Below, piece after piece: positions 16,281 to 25,200 of a stretch of DNA of 64,000 nt; the stretch's first letter is position 1; every line of letters begins with the position of its first letter. The notes under the pieces are model-generated. The model did not search any database. It was not told where the DNA came from and saw only the letters and a program-made list of their open reading frames with translations. Made by a program: the position numbers and the translations under genes. The stretch covers positions 1 to 64,000 of the forward strand of contig JBBQUY010000001.1 of assembly GCA_038212015.1 (NCBI GenBank), written 5' to 3'. This DNA is from JAGQUL01 sp038212015. GTDB taxonomy: Bacteria > Actinomycetota > Thermoleophilia > Gaiellales > SKUG01.

Positions 16281-16366
16281 GTCGGCAGCCTAGCCGCTCC
16301 GAGGGCTGCGCAAACCCGCATTCCACCGTCGATTCCGCGGATCTTGACCAATCGCGAAATTGGTGC

Positions 16367-16395
16367 TTGACGAGATCCCGGATCCGTCGTACAAC
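16367..16395 (+). promoter_or_regulatory. Sigma-A type promoter for the 110-residue gene
   Basis: TTGACG (16367-16372), a 17-base spacer and TACAAC (16390-16395). This is the best -35/-10 pair in the window; transcription would leave a ~90-base leader before the GTG at 16494. Confidence 0.6.
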
Positions 16396-16493
16396 GGAAA
16401 GGATGAAGTCGGAGGCCGCCCTGGTGTGGGACCCGGGAGGCCGACCGTGGACGAAGACGCGCCAGGTCATGGGCGCACCGCTCGGGAGGATCG

Positions 16494-16826
16494 GTGCAGC
16501 CAACAAGCTACGTACCAACTGTCGTCGTGCAGCCGAGCACGACGAGCTCGCCACTGCTGCTGCAGGGGCGAGAGGGAGTCGATCCCGCTCGGTTCCTCGA
16601 TCGCGGTCCGCTTGCCGGACGCGCGCACCGACTGCTTGGCCTGGGCGCCGTCGGTTCTGCCCGACTTGGGCGCTCGATGCCGGCACTCATCAATGCGTTC
16701 GGCGGATCGCCCCAGACGTGGCAGCAGGTCGGAACGCCCTGGATCGCAGCGCGCAGCCTGGCTCGCATGCCGGAGTCGCTGCCAACGCAGTCGAGCGTGA
16801 ACTGGCTGCTCGGCTCCAAGCGCTAA
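16494..16826 (+). CDS. Small hypothetical protein
   Basis: A 110-residue protein starting with GTG 16494, preceded by GGGAGGA six bases upstream and by a good promoter at 16367-16395. The first ~25 residues (VQPTSYVPTVVVQPSTTSSP) are Ser/Thr/Val/Pro/Gln-rich and uncharged, with no Sec signal. The middle is a Gly/Leu/Arg-rich helix (AGRAHRLLGLGAVGSARLG) and the C-terminus reads SSVNWLLGSKR. No family recognised. The N-terminus resembles those of the leaderless hydrolases further right, so non-classical export is possible, but this is speculation. A competing frame on the opposite strand is less likely because promoter and ribosome binding site both fit this one. Confidence 0.55.
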   Translation: MQPTSYVPTVVVQPSTTSSPLLLQGREGVDPARFLDRGPLAGRAHRLLGLGAVGSARLGRSMPALINAFGGSPQTWQQVGTPWIAARSLARMPESLPTQSSVNWLLGSKR

Positions 16827-16845
16827 CCGCTCCAGCGCCGCCACT

Positions 16846-16966
16846 GGTGTGTGGTTGTCGCGACTGCGATCTGATCGCAGTGAGGACAACCAGTCGACGT
16901 GCGCCGCGGTGTGTGGTTGTCGCGACTGCGATCTGATCGCAGTGAGAACGACCAGTCGACGTGCGC
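16846..16966. repeat. Tandem pair of 62-base palindromic repeats (REP-like)
   Basis: Two near-identical copies (16846-16904 and 16908-16966) recur with a 62-base period. Each folds as TGGTTGTC, GCG, ACTGCGAT, loop CTG, ATCGCAGT, GAG, GACAACCA: two stacked eight-pair stems around a symmetric internal loop, then the constant tail CAGTCGACGTGCGC. In copy 2 the outer strand reads AACGACCA. The pair lies between two convergent genes. Confidence 0.8.
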
Positions 16967-17006
16967 GGGCCGTCGATCGTGGGGTCGGCCGGGCAGAAGA
17001 CGCGAA

Positions 17007-17030
17007 GGGCGCCACCCGAAGGTGACGCCC
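17007..17030 (-). terminator. Hairpin downstream of sucD, probable terminator
   Basis: GGGCGCCACC, loop CGAA, GGTGACGCCC form a stem with nine of ten pairs, 55 bases past the sucD stop on the minus strand. The U-tract is poor (TTCGCGTCTTCT on the minus strand), so termination strength is uncertain. Confidence 0.5.
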
Positions 17031-17085
17031 CGTCGCGAACTCGATGTCATGTGCCTGGCACGCCCGCGCGCCGCGCGGGAGATGT

Positions 17086-17970
17086 CTACGCCGGAACCGC
17101 AACGCCGCGCGCTTCGGCGACGAGCCGTGCGACCTCGGTCGGGTTCTTGCCGACCTTCACGCCGGCAGCCTCGAGCGCGTCCACCTTGCTCTGCGCCGTG
17201 CCGGAGTTGCCGCTGATGATCGCGCCGGCGTGGCCCATGGCCTTGCCCTCGGGAGCCGTCAGGCCCGCGATGTAGCCGATCACCGGCTTGGTGACGTGGT
17301 CCTTGATGAACTCGGCAGCGAGCTCTTCCTCGTTGCCGCCGATCTCGCCGACCATCACGATCATGTCCGTGGCCGGGTCGGCCTCGAACAGCGCGAGCGC
17401 GTCGCGATGGTTGGTGCCGATGATCGGGTCGCCACCGATGCCCAGGATCGTGCTCTGGCCGATGCCCATGTCGGTGAGCTCCTTGCCGAGCTGGTACGTC
17501 AGCGTGCCGGAGCGCGAGACGAGACCGACCGAGCCGGGGGTGAAGATGTGCGCCGGCATGATGCCGACGTTCGCCTCGCCCACGGTGCACACGCCCGGGC
17601 AGTTCGGCCCGACCAGGCGCGCGCCCGACTGCTGCACGTAGTGGTACGCGAGCAGCATGTCGTGCGCCGGGATGCCCTCGGTGATGCAGATGATCGTCTC
17701 GACGCCCGCATCGCAGGCCTCGTAGATCGCATCCACTGCAAAGCGCGGCGGCACGAACAGCATGCTCGTGTTCGCGCCCTCGGCCTTCACCGCGTCGACG
17801 ATGGTGTCGAACACCGGGATGCCCTCGACGTCCTGTCCGCCCTTGCCGGGGGTGACGCCGGCCACCACGTTGGTGCCGTACTTTCGATTGTTGAGTGCGT
17901 GGAACGAGCCCTCGCGACCGGTGATGCCGGAGACGACGAGCTTCGTGTCCTTGCCTACAAGAACGCCCAT
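17086..17970 (-). CDS. sucD: Succinyl-CoA ligase alpha subunit
   Basis: A 294-residue alpha subunit of succinyl-CoA synthetase, which makes succinate and ATP or GTP from succinyl-CoA in the TCA cycle. The CoA-binding Rossmann start (GITGREGSFHALNNRKYGTN), the active-loop motif VGPNCPGVCTVGEANVGIMP, VGLVSRSGTLTYQL and the region with the phospho-histidine, KAMGHAGAIISGNSGTAQSK, are all present at normal length. ATG 17970 is chosen because GAGG lies eight bases upstream; an in-frame TTG two codons earlier is less well placed. It follows sucC by 31 bases on the same strand, so the two form an operon. It also closes the propionyl-CoA to succinate route suggested by the carboxylase and mutase genes in this window. 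Confidence 0.97.
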   Translation of the reverse strand: MGVLVGKDTKLVVSGITGREGSFHALNNRKYGTNVVAGVTPGKGGQDVEGIPVFDTIVDAVKAEGANTSMLFVPPRFAVDAIYEACDAGVETIICITEGIPAHDMLLAYHYVQQSGARLVGPNCPGVCTVGEANVGIMPAHIFTPGSVGLVSRSGTLTYQLGKELTDMGIGQSTILGIGGDPIIGTNHRDALALFEADPATDMIVMVGEIGGNEEELAAEFIKDHVTKPVIGYIAGLTAPEGKAMGHAGAIISGNSGTAQSKVDALEAAGVKVGKNPTEVARLVAEARGVAVPA

Positions 17971-18001
17971 GATCAATACCTCAGTTCGGAAAGGGGGAGT
18001 G

Positions 18002-19156
18002 TCAGACGGTCGCCGTGGCGCCCGCGAGCCTCACGGCCTCGGCAGCGGCGCCGAGCATCGTGTCGGCCACGGTGACGTTGGACAGGTTGGCGTCGGCCAG
18101 CATCTTGAGGCCTTCCTCGCTTGCCGTACCATCGAGGCGCACGACGATCGGCACCTGCACGTCGAGCTGCTCGAGGGCGGTGATGATGCCCTGCGCCACC
18201 TCGGTGCAGCGCGTGATGCCACCGAAGATGTTGAAGAAGATCGAGCGGACCTTGTCGTCGGAGAGGATGATCTCCAGGCTGGCGACGATCTCCTCGGCGG
18301 TCGCGCCACCTCCGACGTCCAGGAAGTTCGCCGGCATGCCGCCCGACTGCTGGATCACGTCGAGCGTGCTCATCACGAGCCCGGCACCGTTGCCGAGGAT
18401 GCCGACCTCGCCGTCGAGCTTGACGTACGTGACGCCCTTCTCGTGGGCCATCTGCTCCTGCGGATCCTGTGCATGCTCGTCGCGCATCGCGGCGATGTCC
18501 GGGTGGCGGAACAGCGCGTTGTCGTCGACGGAGAACTTCGAGTCGAGCGCCTTCACCTCGCCCTCGGGCGTGATCAGGAGCGGGTTGACCTCCACGAGCA
18601 TCGCGTCTTCCTTGATGAATGCGTCATAGAGCTGCAGCATCATCGCGACGACCTTGTTGCGCACGTCGGCATCGATCTTCGCCTGAAACGCGAGCTGTCG
18701 CGCCTGGAACGGGCGCAGGCCCCACACCGGGTCGATGTGCATCGTAGCGAGCTTTTCGGGGGTCTTCTCGGCGACCTCCTCGATGTCCATGCCGCCCTCG
18801 GTGGACAGCATGAGCAGCACCGACTTGTGGGTGCGATCGAAGTTGATCGAGAAGTAGTACTCGCGATCGATGTCGGAGCAGTCTTCGATCCAGAGACGAC
18901 GAACGACGTGGCCCTTGATGTCGAGGCCCAGGATCGCATCCGCCTTCTGCTTCGCGTCAGCGGCGTCGTCGGCCAGCTTGATGCCGCCGGCCTTGCCGCG
19001 CCCACCTGCGTGGACCTGCGCCTTCACGACGACCTTGCCGCCGAGCTCGCGGGCTGCGGCCTCGGCTTCCTCGGGCGTGAATGCGACCTTGCCGGCGCTG
19101 ACGTTCACGCCATGGCGGGCGAAGAGTTCCTTGCCCTGGTGTTCGTAGAGATCCAT
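18002..19156 (-). CDS. sucC: Succinyl-CoA ligase beta subunit
   Basis: A 384-residue beta subunit of succinyl-CoA synthetase. The N-terminal ATP-grasp domain begins MDLYEHQGKELFARHGV and continues with KVVVKAQVHAGGRGKAGGIK. The C-terminal CoA-ligase domain carries LDGEVGILGNGAGLVMSTLD, GMPANFLDVGGGATAEEI and FFNIFGGITRCTEVAQGI, all highly conserved. Length is normal for the family. It is first in the sucCD operon. Nothing in the sequence tells whether it uses ATP or GTP. Confidence 0.97.
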   Translation of the reverse strand: MDLYEHQGKELFARHGVNVSAGKVAFTPEEAEAAARELGGKVVVKAQVHAGGRGKAGGIKLADDAADAKQKADAILGLDIKGHVVRRLWIEDCSDIDREYYFSINFDRTHKSVLLMLSTEGGMDIEEVAEKTPEKLATMHIDPVWGLRPFQARQLAFQAKIDADVRNKVVAMMLQLYDAFIKEDAMLVEVNPLLITPEGEVKALDSKFSVDDNALFRHPDIAAMRDEHAQDPQEQMAHEKGVTYVKLDGEVGILGNGAGLVMSTLDVIQQSGGMPANFLDVGGGATAEEIVASLEIILSDDKVRSIFFNIFGGITRCTEVAQGIITALEQLDVQVPIVVRLDGTASEEGLKMLADANLSNVTVADTMLGAAAEAVRLAGATATV

Positions 19157-19349
19157 GCGGATGGGGCCCCTGGGGACGGAGCAGGATCCGGCACGCAGCT
19201 CGCAGGCGGGGCGCGGAACCGTGCTCGTTGCTGGTTCCTCGCGATACTACCGAGTGGAGCGAGAGCTGACCGAGCTCGCTCGGGTCAGTCGAGCGAGCGA
19301 GGTAGCGGGAGGGCGAAGCCCGACCAACTAGCGTGCCTCGAACGAAGCC

Positions 19350-19380
19350 GGGGGCGAGATGCATGCTGCATCCCGCCCCC
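19350..19380 (-). terminator. Long GC hairpin downstream of the Pro/Ala/Gly-rich gene
   Basis: GGGGGCG-A-GATGCA, loop TGC, TGCATC-C-CGCCCCC form a 13-pair stem with a single A-C mismatch, 44 bases past the stop of the minus-strand gene. There is no T-run, so it may act as an mRNA-stabilising end or a weak terminator. Confidence 0.5.
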
Positions 19381-19423
19381 AGACCTCGCAGGTTGTCGTC
19401 GGCGCATCGCGCCGACGGTCAGA

Positions 19424-20038
19424 TCAGTGTCCGTGCGCCGCGGCGCCTGCCGCGTGCGCGGCGTGGTTGGTCGCCGGAGCTGCCGCGCCGCCACCAGTGG
19501 TGGGAGGCGTGGGCTGTGCGCCGGGAGCCGGGGCACCGGCGGATGGAGCAGCGGCCGGCGGGGTCGGCGTCGCGCCGCCACCCGAGGTCTTCTGCGTCGG
19601 CACCTGCATCGGGCTCTGGGTGGGTGCGCCACCGGCTCCAGCGACCTGCGTCGGAGGCGCGGGCGGAGTACCCTTGCCGCCGCCCTTGGCATCGGGGCCG
19701 CCGCCTGCGGTGGTCGTGGCCTGCTGCGCCTGCAGCGCCACGACGAGCTGCTGGAGCACGGCGACGAGCTGCGTCAGCGCTGCGAGGAGCGCTGCGTTCT
19801 GGTCGCCGCCCCCGCCCTGCACGGGGATCGCGCCGGCCGCAGCCTGCGAAGCACCCGAAGGAGTAGCGGCGCCGCCACCGACGGTGGTGCCAGCCGCAGC
19901 CTGCGTGCCACCAGCGGGCGTGCCCGGCGCGGAGCCGGGAATCGGCGGCGCGGTGGGCGGTGCGGAGGTTCCGGTGCTCGTGGTGCCCTGCGCAGGCGGC
20001 AGCGCGGGCGCTGCAGTAGTGCCAACAGTCATAGCCAT
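19424..20038 (-). CDS. Pro/Ala/Gly-rich protein with leucine helix and His-rich C-terminus
   Basis: A 204-residue low-complexity protein. ATG 20038 is preceded by GGGGGA at nine bases. No signal peptide: it opens MAMTVGTTAAPALPPAQG and continues as Thr/Ala/Pro/Gly linker. The only ordered-looking part is a ~20-residue amphipathic leucine/valine helix in the middle (LLAALTQLVAVLQQLVVALQ), flanked by linkers, and the C-terminus is histidine-rich (NHAAHAAGAAAHGH). The same helix-linker-His design ends the 511-residue protein at 50275-51810. It lies 125 bases downstream of fliD on the same strand and may be co-transcribed. Function unknown; a flagellar or surface accessory role is inferred only from position. 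Confidence 0.7.
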   Translation of the reverse strand: MAMTVGTTAAPALPPAQGTTSTGTSAPPTAPPIPGSAPGTPAGGTQAAAGTTVGGGAATPSGASQAAAGAIPVQGGGGDQNAALLAALTQLVAVLQQLVVALQAQQATTTAGGGPDAKGGGKGTPPAPPTQVAGAGGAPTQSPMQVPTQKTSGGGATPTPPAAAPSAGAPAPGAQPTPPTTGGGAAAPATNHAAHAAGAAAHGH

Positions 20039-20163
20039 GAAATTCGTCCCCCTGATTCCCTTCAGATGCCAAGGCCCACTCGCCTTCGACAGTCCCTCGA
20101 AGCCAGCGTGCAACGAATCGGGAGATCTGGCAAGGCCACGGCATGGCCCTCGTCGGGGCGTGG

Positions 20164-21975
20164 CTACTGCCGGCCACCACTCATGGCGCCGAGCTGGCCG
20201 GAGAGCCACTGGCCCTGCGACTGCAGCTTGCCGAGAGTCGACTCGAGCGAGGAAAACATGCGGTCGTAGTAGAGGCGCTTCCGCTCGAGGCGATCTTCGA
20301 AGCGATCGATACGCGACTGCAGATCCTTGATCTGCCGGCTCGCGCCCTGCAGGCCGGCATCCACGCGGCCACCGACGCGAAGCTCGGAAACCAGGTCGCT
20401 GATGCGGCGTGAGATGCCGTCGTCCTGCCTGCCGGGGCCGCCACCAACTTGGGTGAGCACCTTCTGGACCGCAGCGGGATCGGCCGCGAGCGCCGCGTCG
20501 AGCTTTGCCTCGTCGATGACGAGCCGGCCGCTCGTGTTCTGCGGGCTGTAGCCGGCGGACACGGCGCCGGTCGTGATGCCGAGGTCGTCGAGCGCGTTGA
20601 ACGCGTCGGGAAGGCCGGAGACGGTGTCCGTGGCCCAGCGGCGGACATCGAACGCCACGCTCGACATGCCGTAGTCACGAGCCATCGGGGCCTTGAGGAA
20701 GTCCGCGATGTTCTTCGCGTTGACGATCTTCGTCTCGCTCGTCTTCGCGTTGACGAGGTCGATGACCGAGTTGTACTGGTCGACGAATTCCTTGAGCTTC
20801 TGCTTGATCGCCGCGGTGTCGCCCGTGCCGTTGGCGACCGTGAGGGTCACGGCGGCACTGGTCGTCGCAAGCAGGTCGAGGTCGACCCCGGTGATCACGT
20901 CGTTGATGTCCGTCGACGAGGATCGCGTGTACGCGGTGCCGTCGACGTCGAAGATCGAGTCCTGGCCGGCGACCGTCTCGGACATGCCGAGCGTCGTGGC
21001 GAGGCTGCCGGCGCTCGACACCGTGAACGAACTGGATGCGCCGGTGGCGTTCGAATCGATCTGCAGCTTGCCGGACACGACGCTCGCGGAGACGCCGATG
21101 CCGGCAGTGCCGTTGATGGCTGCGGCGATCGTCGCTTCGTCTGCACCCGCGGAGATCGCAATGTTCCAGGTGGTTGCCCCCTGCGTGATCGTCAGGGTGT
21201 CGGCCGCGCCACCACCGGTCGGGGGTGCGACGAACGTGCTCGAGGCACCGTCGGTTCCGTCGAAGATCGGCAGCGCAGCGCTTGCGCTGTTGGTCGCGGT
21301 GAACGACAGCGCGGTGATCTCGTTGGAGGCGCCGGGCGCGCTTTGGAGGCTCATCGTCCCGTCGCCGTTCACGGTGAACGTCGCTCCGGGAAAGTTCGAT
21401 TCGGCCCACTGGGCCAGGTCGTCGAGCGTGCTGCCCGCGCCCACGGTGAAGTTTGCGCTGACGGGTGATCCGTTGACGCTTGCCGACATCGTGATCGTGG
21501 AACCTGCGTCGAGACCGAGCGACGTGCCGTCGACGTCGCGAAGGTTCGTCAGGAGCGTCGCGCTCGATGCGGGCGAGAAGGCACCGTCGTACCAGGAGCC
21601 GGTCTGTCGAGCACCGCCGGTTGCGGCAGTGACGGCGTTCGCGGCATTCCACCGCTCTGCCGCCGCGACCTGGGACACGTTGATCGCGTAGGTGCCGATC
21701 GCCGGGCTGCCGTTGGAGGTGCCCGTCAGCTTCGTTGGGTCGCTCGACGTGATGCCGGCAGCGCTCGTCCACGTGGCGGGATTGTTGAGGACGTTCGCTT
21801 TCGACTGCAGGCCGAGCAGGCGCGTGTTGAGATCGGCCCAGATGTTCTTGCGCTCGGTCCAGAGTGCCCTGTTCCACTCCGTCTTGACCTTGGGACGAGC
21901 CTCGATGCTCATCAGCTGGTCGATGATCGACCGCGTATCCAGGCCACTCGCGAGGCCACCGATGCTGAAACTCAT
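20164..21975 (-). CDS. fliD: Flagellar hook-associated protein 2 (filament cap)
   Basis: A 603-residue FliD, the cap at the filament tip that guides flagellin assembly. The N-terminus is the family hallmark (MSFSIGGLASGLDTRSIIDQ, then LMSIEARP), used as the flagellar type III export signal and coiled-coil leg. The middle carries variable D2/D3 domains with repeated GTYAINVSQVA and DTLTI segments. The C-terminal conserved region has LKEFVDQYNSVIDLVNAKT, LDDLGITTGAVSAGY, GRLVIDEAKLDAALAADPAA and a final coiled coil (RIDRFEDRLERKRLYYDRMF). No other flagellar structural gene is in the window, so fliD is detached from the main flagellar cluster. On the minus strand a GCCGATAC element lies roughly 85 bases upstream of the start, resembling the FliA -10 box, but no matching -35 was found. 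Confidence 0.95.
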   Translation of the reverse strand: MSFSIGGLASGLDTRSIIDQLMSIEARPKVKTEWNRALWTERKNIWADLNTRLLGLQSKANVLNNPATWTSAAGITSSDPTKLTGTSNGSPAIGTYAINVSQVAAAERWNAANAVTAATGGARQTGSWYDGAFSPASSATLLTNLRDVDGTSLGLDAGSTITMSASVNGSPVSANFTVGAGSTLDDLAQWAESNFPGATFTVNGDGTMSLQSAPGASNEITALSFTATNSASAALPIFDGTDGASSTFVAPPTGGGAADTLTITQGATTWNIAISAGADEATIAAAINGTAGIGVSASVVSGKLQIDSNATGASSSFTVSSAGSLATTLGMSETVAGQDSIFDVDGTAYTRSSSTDINDVITGVDLDLLATTSAAVTLTVANGTGDTAAIKQKLKEFVDQYNSVIDLVNAKTSETKIVNAKNIADFLKAPMARDYGMSSVAFDVRRWATDTVSGLPDAFNALDDLGITTGAVSAGYSPQNTSGRLVIDEAKLDAALAADPAAVQKVLTQVGGGPGRQDDGISRRISDLVSELRVGGRVDAGLQGASRQIKDLQSRIDRFEDRLERKRLYYDRMFSSLESTLGKLQSQGQWLSGQLGAMSGGRQ

Positions 21976-22258
21976 GGGTCAGCCCTCCTGGCCTCGGGAG
22001 CGCCGTCGTCATGACGGCACGCGTTGAACATCGATCAGTCCCAAGCGGTATCGGCACAACTCCGTGAATCCATGAGGGGTCCGAGTGAAGCGCGCGAGCT
22101 GCAACGTGCCAGGTGACCCGTCAGGGGCTGCACTTGTGTCTATCTGCCACAAACGACGTCAAGACCGGTGACTGCGCAACCGATGCCCCGTACGGGGGAT
22201 GCCTGCATCACCAACGTGCGCCATTCGGTCACAAGTGCATACCCCGCCTGATCGAGCC

Positions 22259-25200
22259 ATGACCCACGCACGCAAATCCCTCAGACTGACCCGTTTCGCG
22301 GTTGCCTTCATCACGCTGGCGCTCGCGCTGTCCCTGCCCTCGGCGCATGCGATGCCGCCTGCACACGGCTTGTCGGCAGCCGATGCTGCCGATGCAGCTG
22401 ACGTGCTCGAAGCCGCGACGAAGCGAGGCGTGGGCGACCTGCCCGCTTCGCCGTTCCTCAAGCAGACGCGCTGTGGCCTGGTCACTGGTGCCATCACACG
22501 CAACGCGCGAGCGCATCGGACTGCGCTGATCTCGCTCCGACGCGCTCGATTCGCGCGAGCCGGCACCCGAATCGTACGAGCCGGTGAGCAGCGCGTGCGG
22601 CGTGCTCGCGCCGGCCTGCGAATCGCGCAGGTCCGGAAGCGTCGCATCTGCTCGCCCGAAGCTGCCCGCACGATCCGGGATGTCGACGAAGGTACGACCC
22701 TTCGGGGCACGACGACGACCGAGCGCCCGCGCAGCGTCGTGTCGGGGAGGGCGATGGCCATCGCCCGGCCGATCGAGTTCGCCGACGTGCGAGCCAATCG
22801 GACGGCCCATTCGCCGTCGCGGTATCGCGACCTGCTGTTCGGCGAGAACTATCCCCACGGTGGCGGCAGCCTCGCGTCGTACTACGAAGACATGTCTTAC
22901 GGTGCATTCACCGTTGACGGTGACGTTGCCGGATGGCGCCGCATGCCGAAGCGCCGCGCCGCATACGCCACCGACAACGGCGGGATGGGCGCATACCCGG
23001 GCAACTCGCAGCGACTGCTCGAGGACGCGGTGCGCGCCAACGACGCATCCATCAACTTCGCGAAGTACGACAACGACGGGCCCGACCGCAAGCCCAACTC
23101 GGGCGATGACGACGGCTTCGTCGACACCGTGTTCCTCGTCTACGCTGGTTCCTCCGCCGCGGAGAACGGCAACCTCGATGCGCTCTGGCCACATGCCTGG
23201 CAGCGCACCGTCGCGACCCGCGACCGATCAGCAAACGGCGGTTTCGTGAAGGTCGGGCGCTACGCCGCAGTACCTGAGCGCATGACGGAAGCGGGCCCCG
23301 ACGGGGACCTGTTGACGGTGGGCGTCGTCGCCCACGAGTACGGGCACGTGCTGGGGCTTCCCGACCTCATCGACGGCGAGGGCGGGCACGCCGGCCCCGG
23401 CGACTGGGACCTGATGGCTACTGGCGTATGGGGATTCGAGCACTCGTCGCGACCGAGCGGCCTGTCGGCCTGGAGCCGAGCGCGACTGGGCTGGGTCACG
23501 CCGCAGCTGCTGGAAGGCGACCATGTGGCACATCGCCTCGAGCCCTCGTACGCGCAGCGCACGATCGTCAAGCTGCCGATCGCCGATACACCCCTGCATG
23601 AACACTTCCTCGTCGAGCGACGCACGCGCACCGGGTTCGATGCCGATGCGCCCGCCGACGGACTCCTCGTGTGGCACGTTGACGATTCGGTCGCAGCCGA
23701 CGATGCGTCGCGACACCCACGCGTGGAACTCGTCGCCGCGGACGGCGCGGTCAACGGCGACTCGGGCGACCTGCTCGCCGGTGCCGACGCGCTGAGCGAC
23801 TCGAGTACTCCGAATACACGGGCGCATGATGGTGACGCGAGCCTCGTCGCGATTCAGAACGTCCAGGCCGAGACCGTCGACCTGCATGCAGGGCGAGCGA
23901 GCCTCGCGCCTGTCATCGACGCCGCGATCGACGCGGCTGGACCGCAGGCCGCGCCGCCGACCGCGACGCTCAGCACGCCGGCGGACGGAGCGCGCGTGCG
24001 CGGGATCGTGACGATGACATGTGACGCGAACGGCGCGCCAAACATCAAGACCGTGCAGTTCCGACGCGCCAACATCAATCTGGCGTCGATCAACATCAAT
24101 CCCAACGCCGCGACGGTGACGCAGACGTATGGCTGGGATTCGACTACTGTCGCGGACGGCGCCCAGGAGCTCAATTGCCGCGCGCGCAACACGTCCAACC
24201 AATGGAGTGCTGCATCGTCGATCACCGTGGTCGTCGACAACACGGTGCCGGCAGCACCGACGATCTCGACGCCCACCATCGGTGCGTGGGTGCGCGGCAC
24301 GGTGACGTGGACCGCCACGGGCACCGACAACTACGGTGTCACCCGGTTCTCCTACCTCGTCGACGGCGTCGACAACTGGCAGGGCCCATGGGCAGAAATC
24401 AGCCCTGCGACCAACGGCATCGCGTGGGACACGACACTCGTCACCAACGGTGCGCATTCACTCACCGTGCGATCCGAGGACCTCGCCGGCAATCAGTCAG
24501 CGCTCTCCGGGGCAGTCGCGGTGAACGTCGACAATGCACTGCCGACCATGCCTGCGCCCGACGACGGCAGCGCGCTGCCCGACATCGATCTACAGGCATC
24601 GAGCACGACGCTCGACGCGAACTGGGCGGCCGGTAGCGACACCGATTCGGGCATCGCCGGCTACGACTGGCGTTTCTGCACGACGACCGCGTGTGGAACG
24701 ATCGTCGCGTCGGGGAGCAGCGCCGGTCTCGTGGCGAGCGCCGGCGCGCTCACACTCGCGGACGGCAGCACGTACTACGCCTGCGTGCGACCGACCGACG
24801 TTGCCGGCAACCAGGGCGTCGAGCAGTGCTCGGACGGCGTGATGGTGGATTCGACGGCGCCGGTGATGACGTTGCCCGACGACGGTGCCGCCGCACCCGA
24901 CGTCGACTGGCAGACGTCGACGTCGACGCTGGAAGCGACCTGGGCCGCAGCGAACGACGGCGCGGGCAGTGGCGTGGCCTCCTACGGTTGGCGCTTCTGC
25001 ACGACGACCGCGTGCGGGACGATCCTGGCGTCGGGATCGGGGGCCGGCACGTCGGCGACGGCGAGCGCGCTGACGCTGACCGACGCCGCGACGTACTACG
25101 CGTGCGTGCAGGCGGTCGACCAGGCTTCGAACGCGAGCGGTTACGTGTGCTCCGACGGCATTACCGTGGACGTCACGGCGCCCCTCATGGGAACGCCCCT

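Noticed and set aside
16838..16850. Possible cobalamin-riboswitch-like GCCACTG word
   Set aside because: No other B12-box element or pseudoknot partners nearby and no B12 gene downstream; the word falls at the start of the palindromic repeat.
17044..20269. Long plus-strand open frames opposite sucDC and fliD
   Set aside because: They are antisense to strongly conserved genes and have His/Arg/Asp-rich shadow composition.
21976..22100. FliA (sigma-28) promoter for fliD
   Set aside because: GCCGATAC matches the -10 box, but no acceptable -35 (TAAA type) lies at the right spacing; noted in the fliD entry only.
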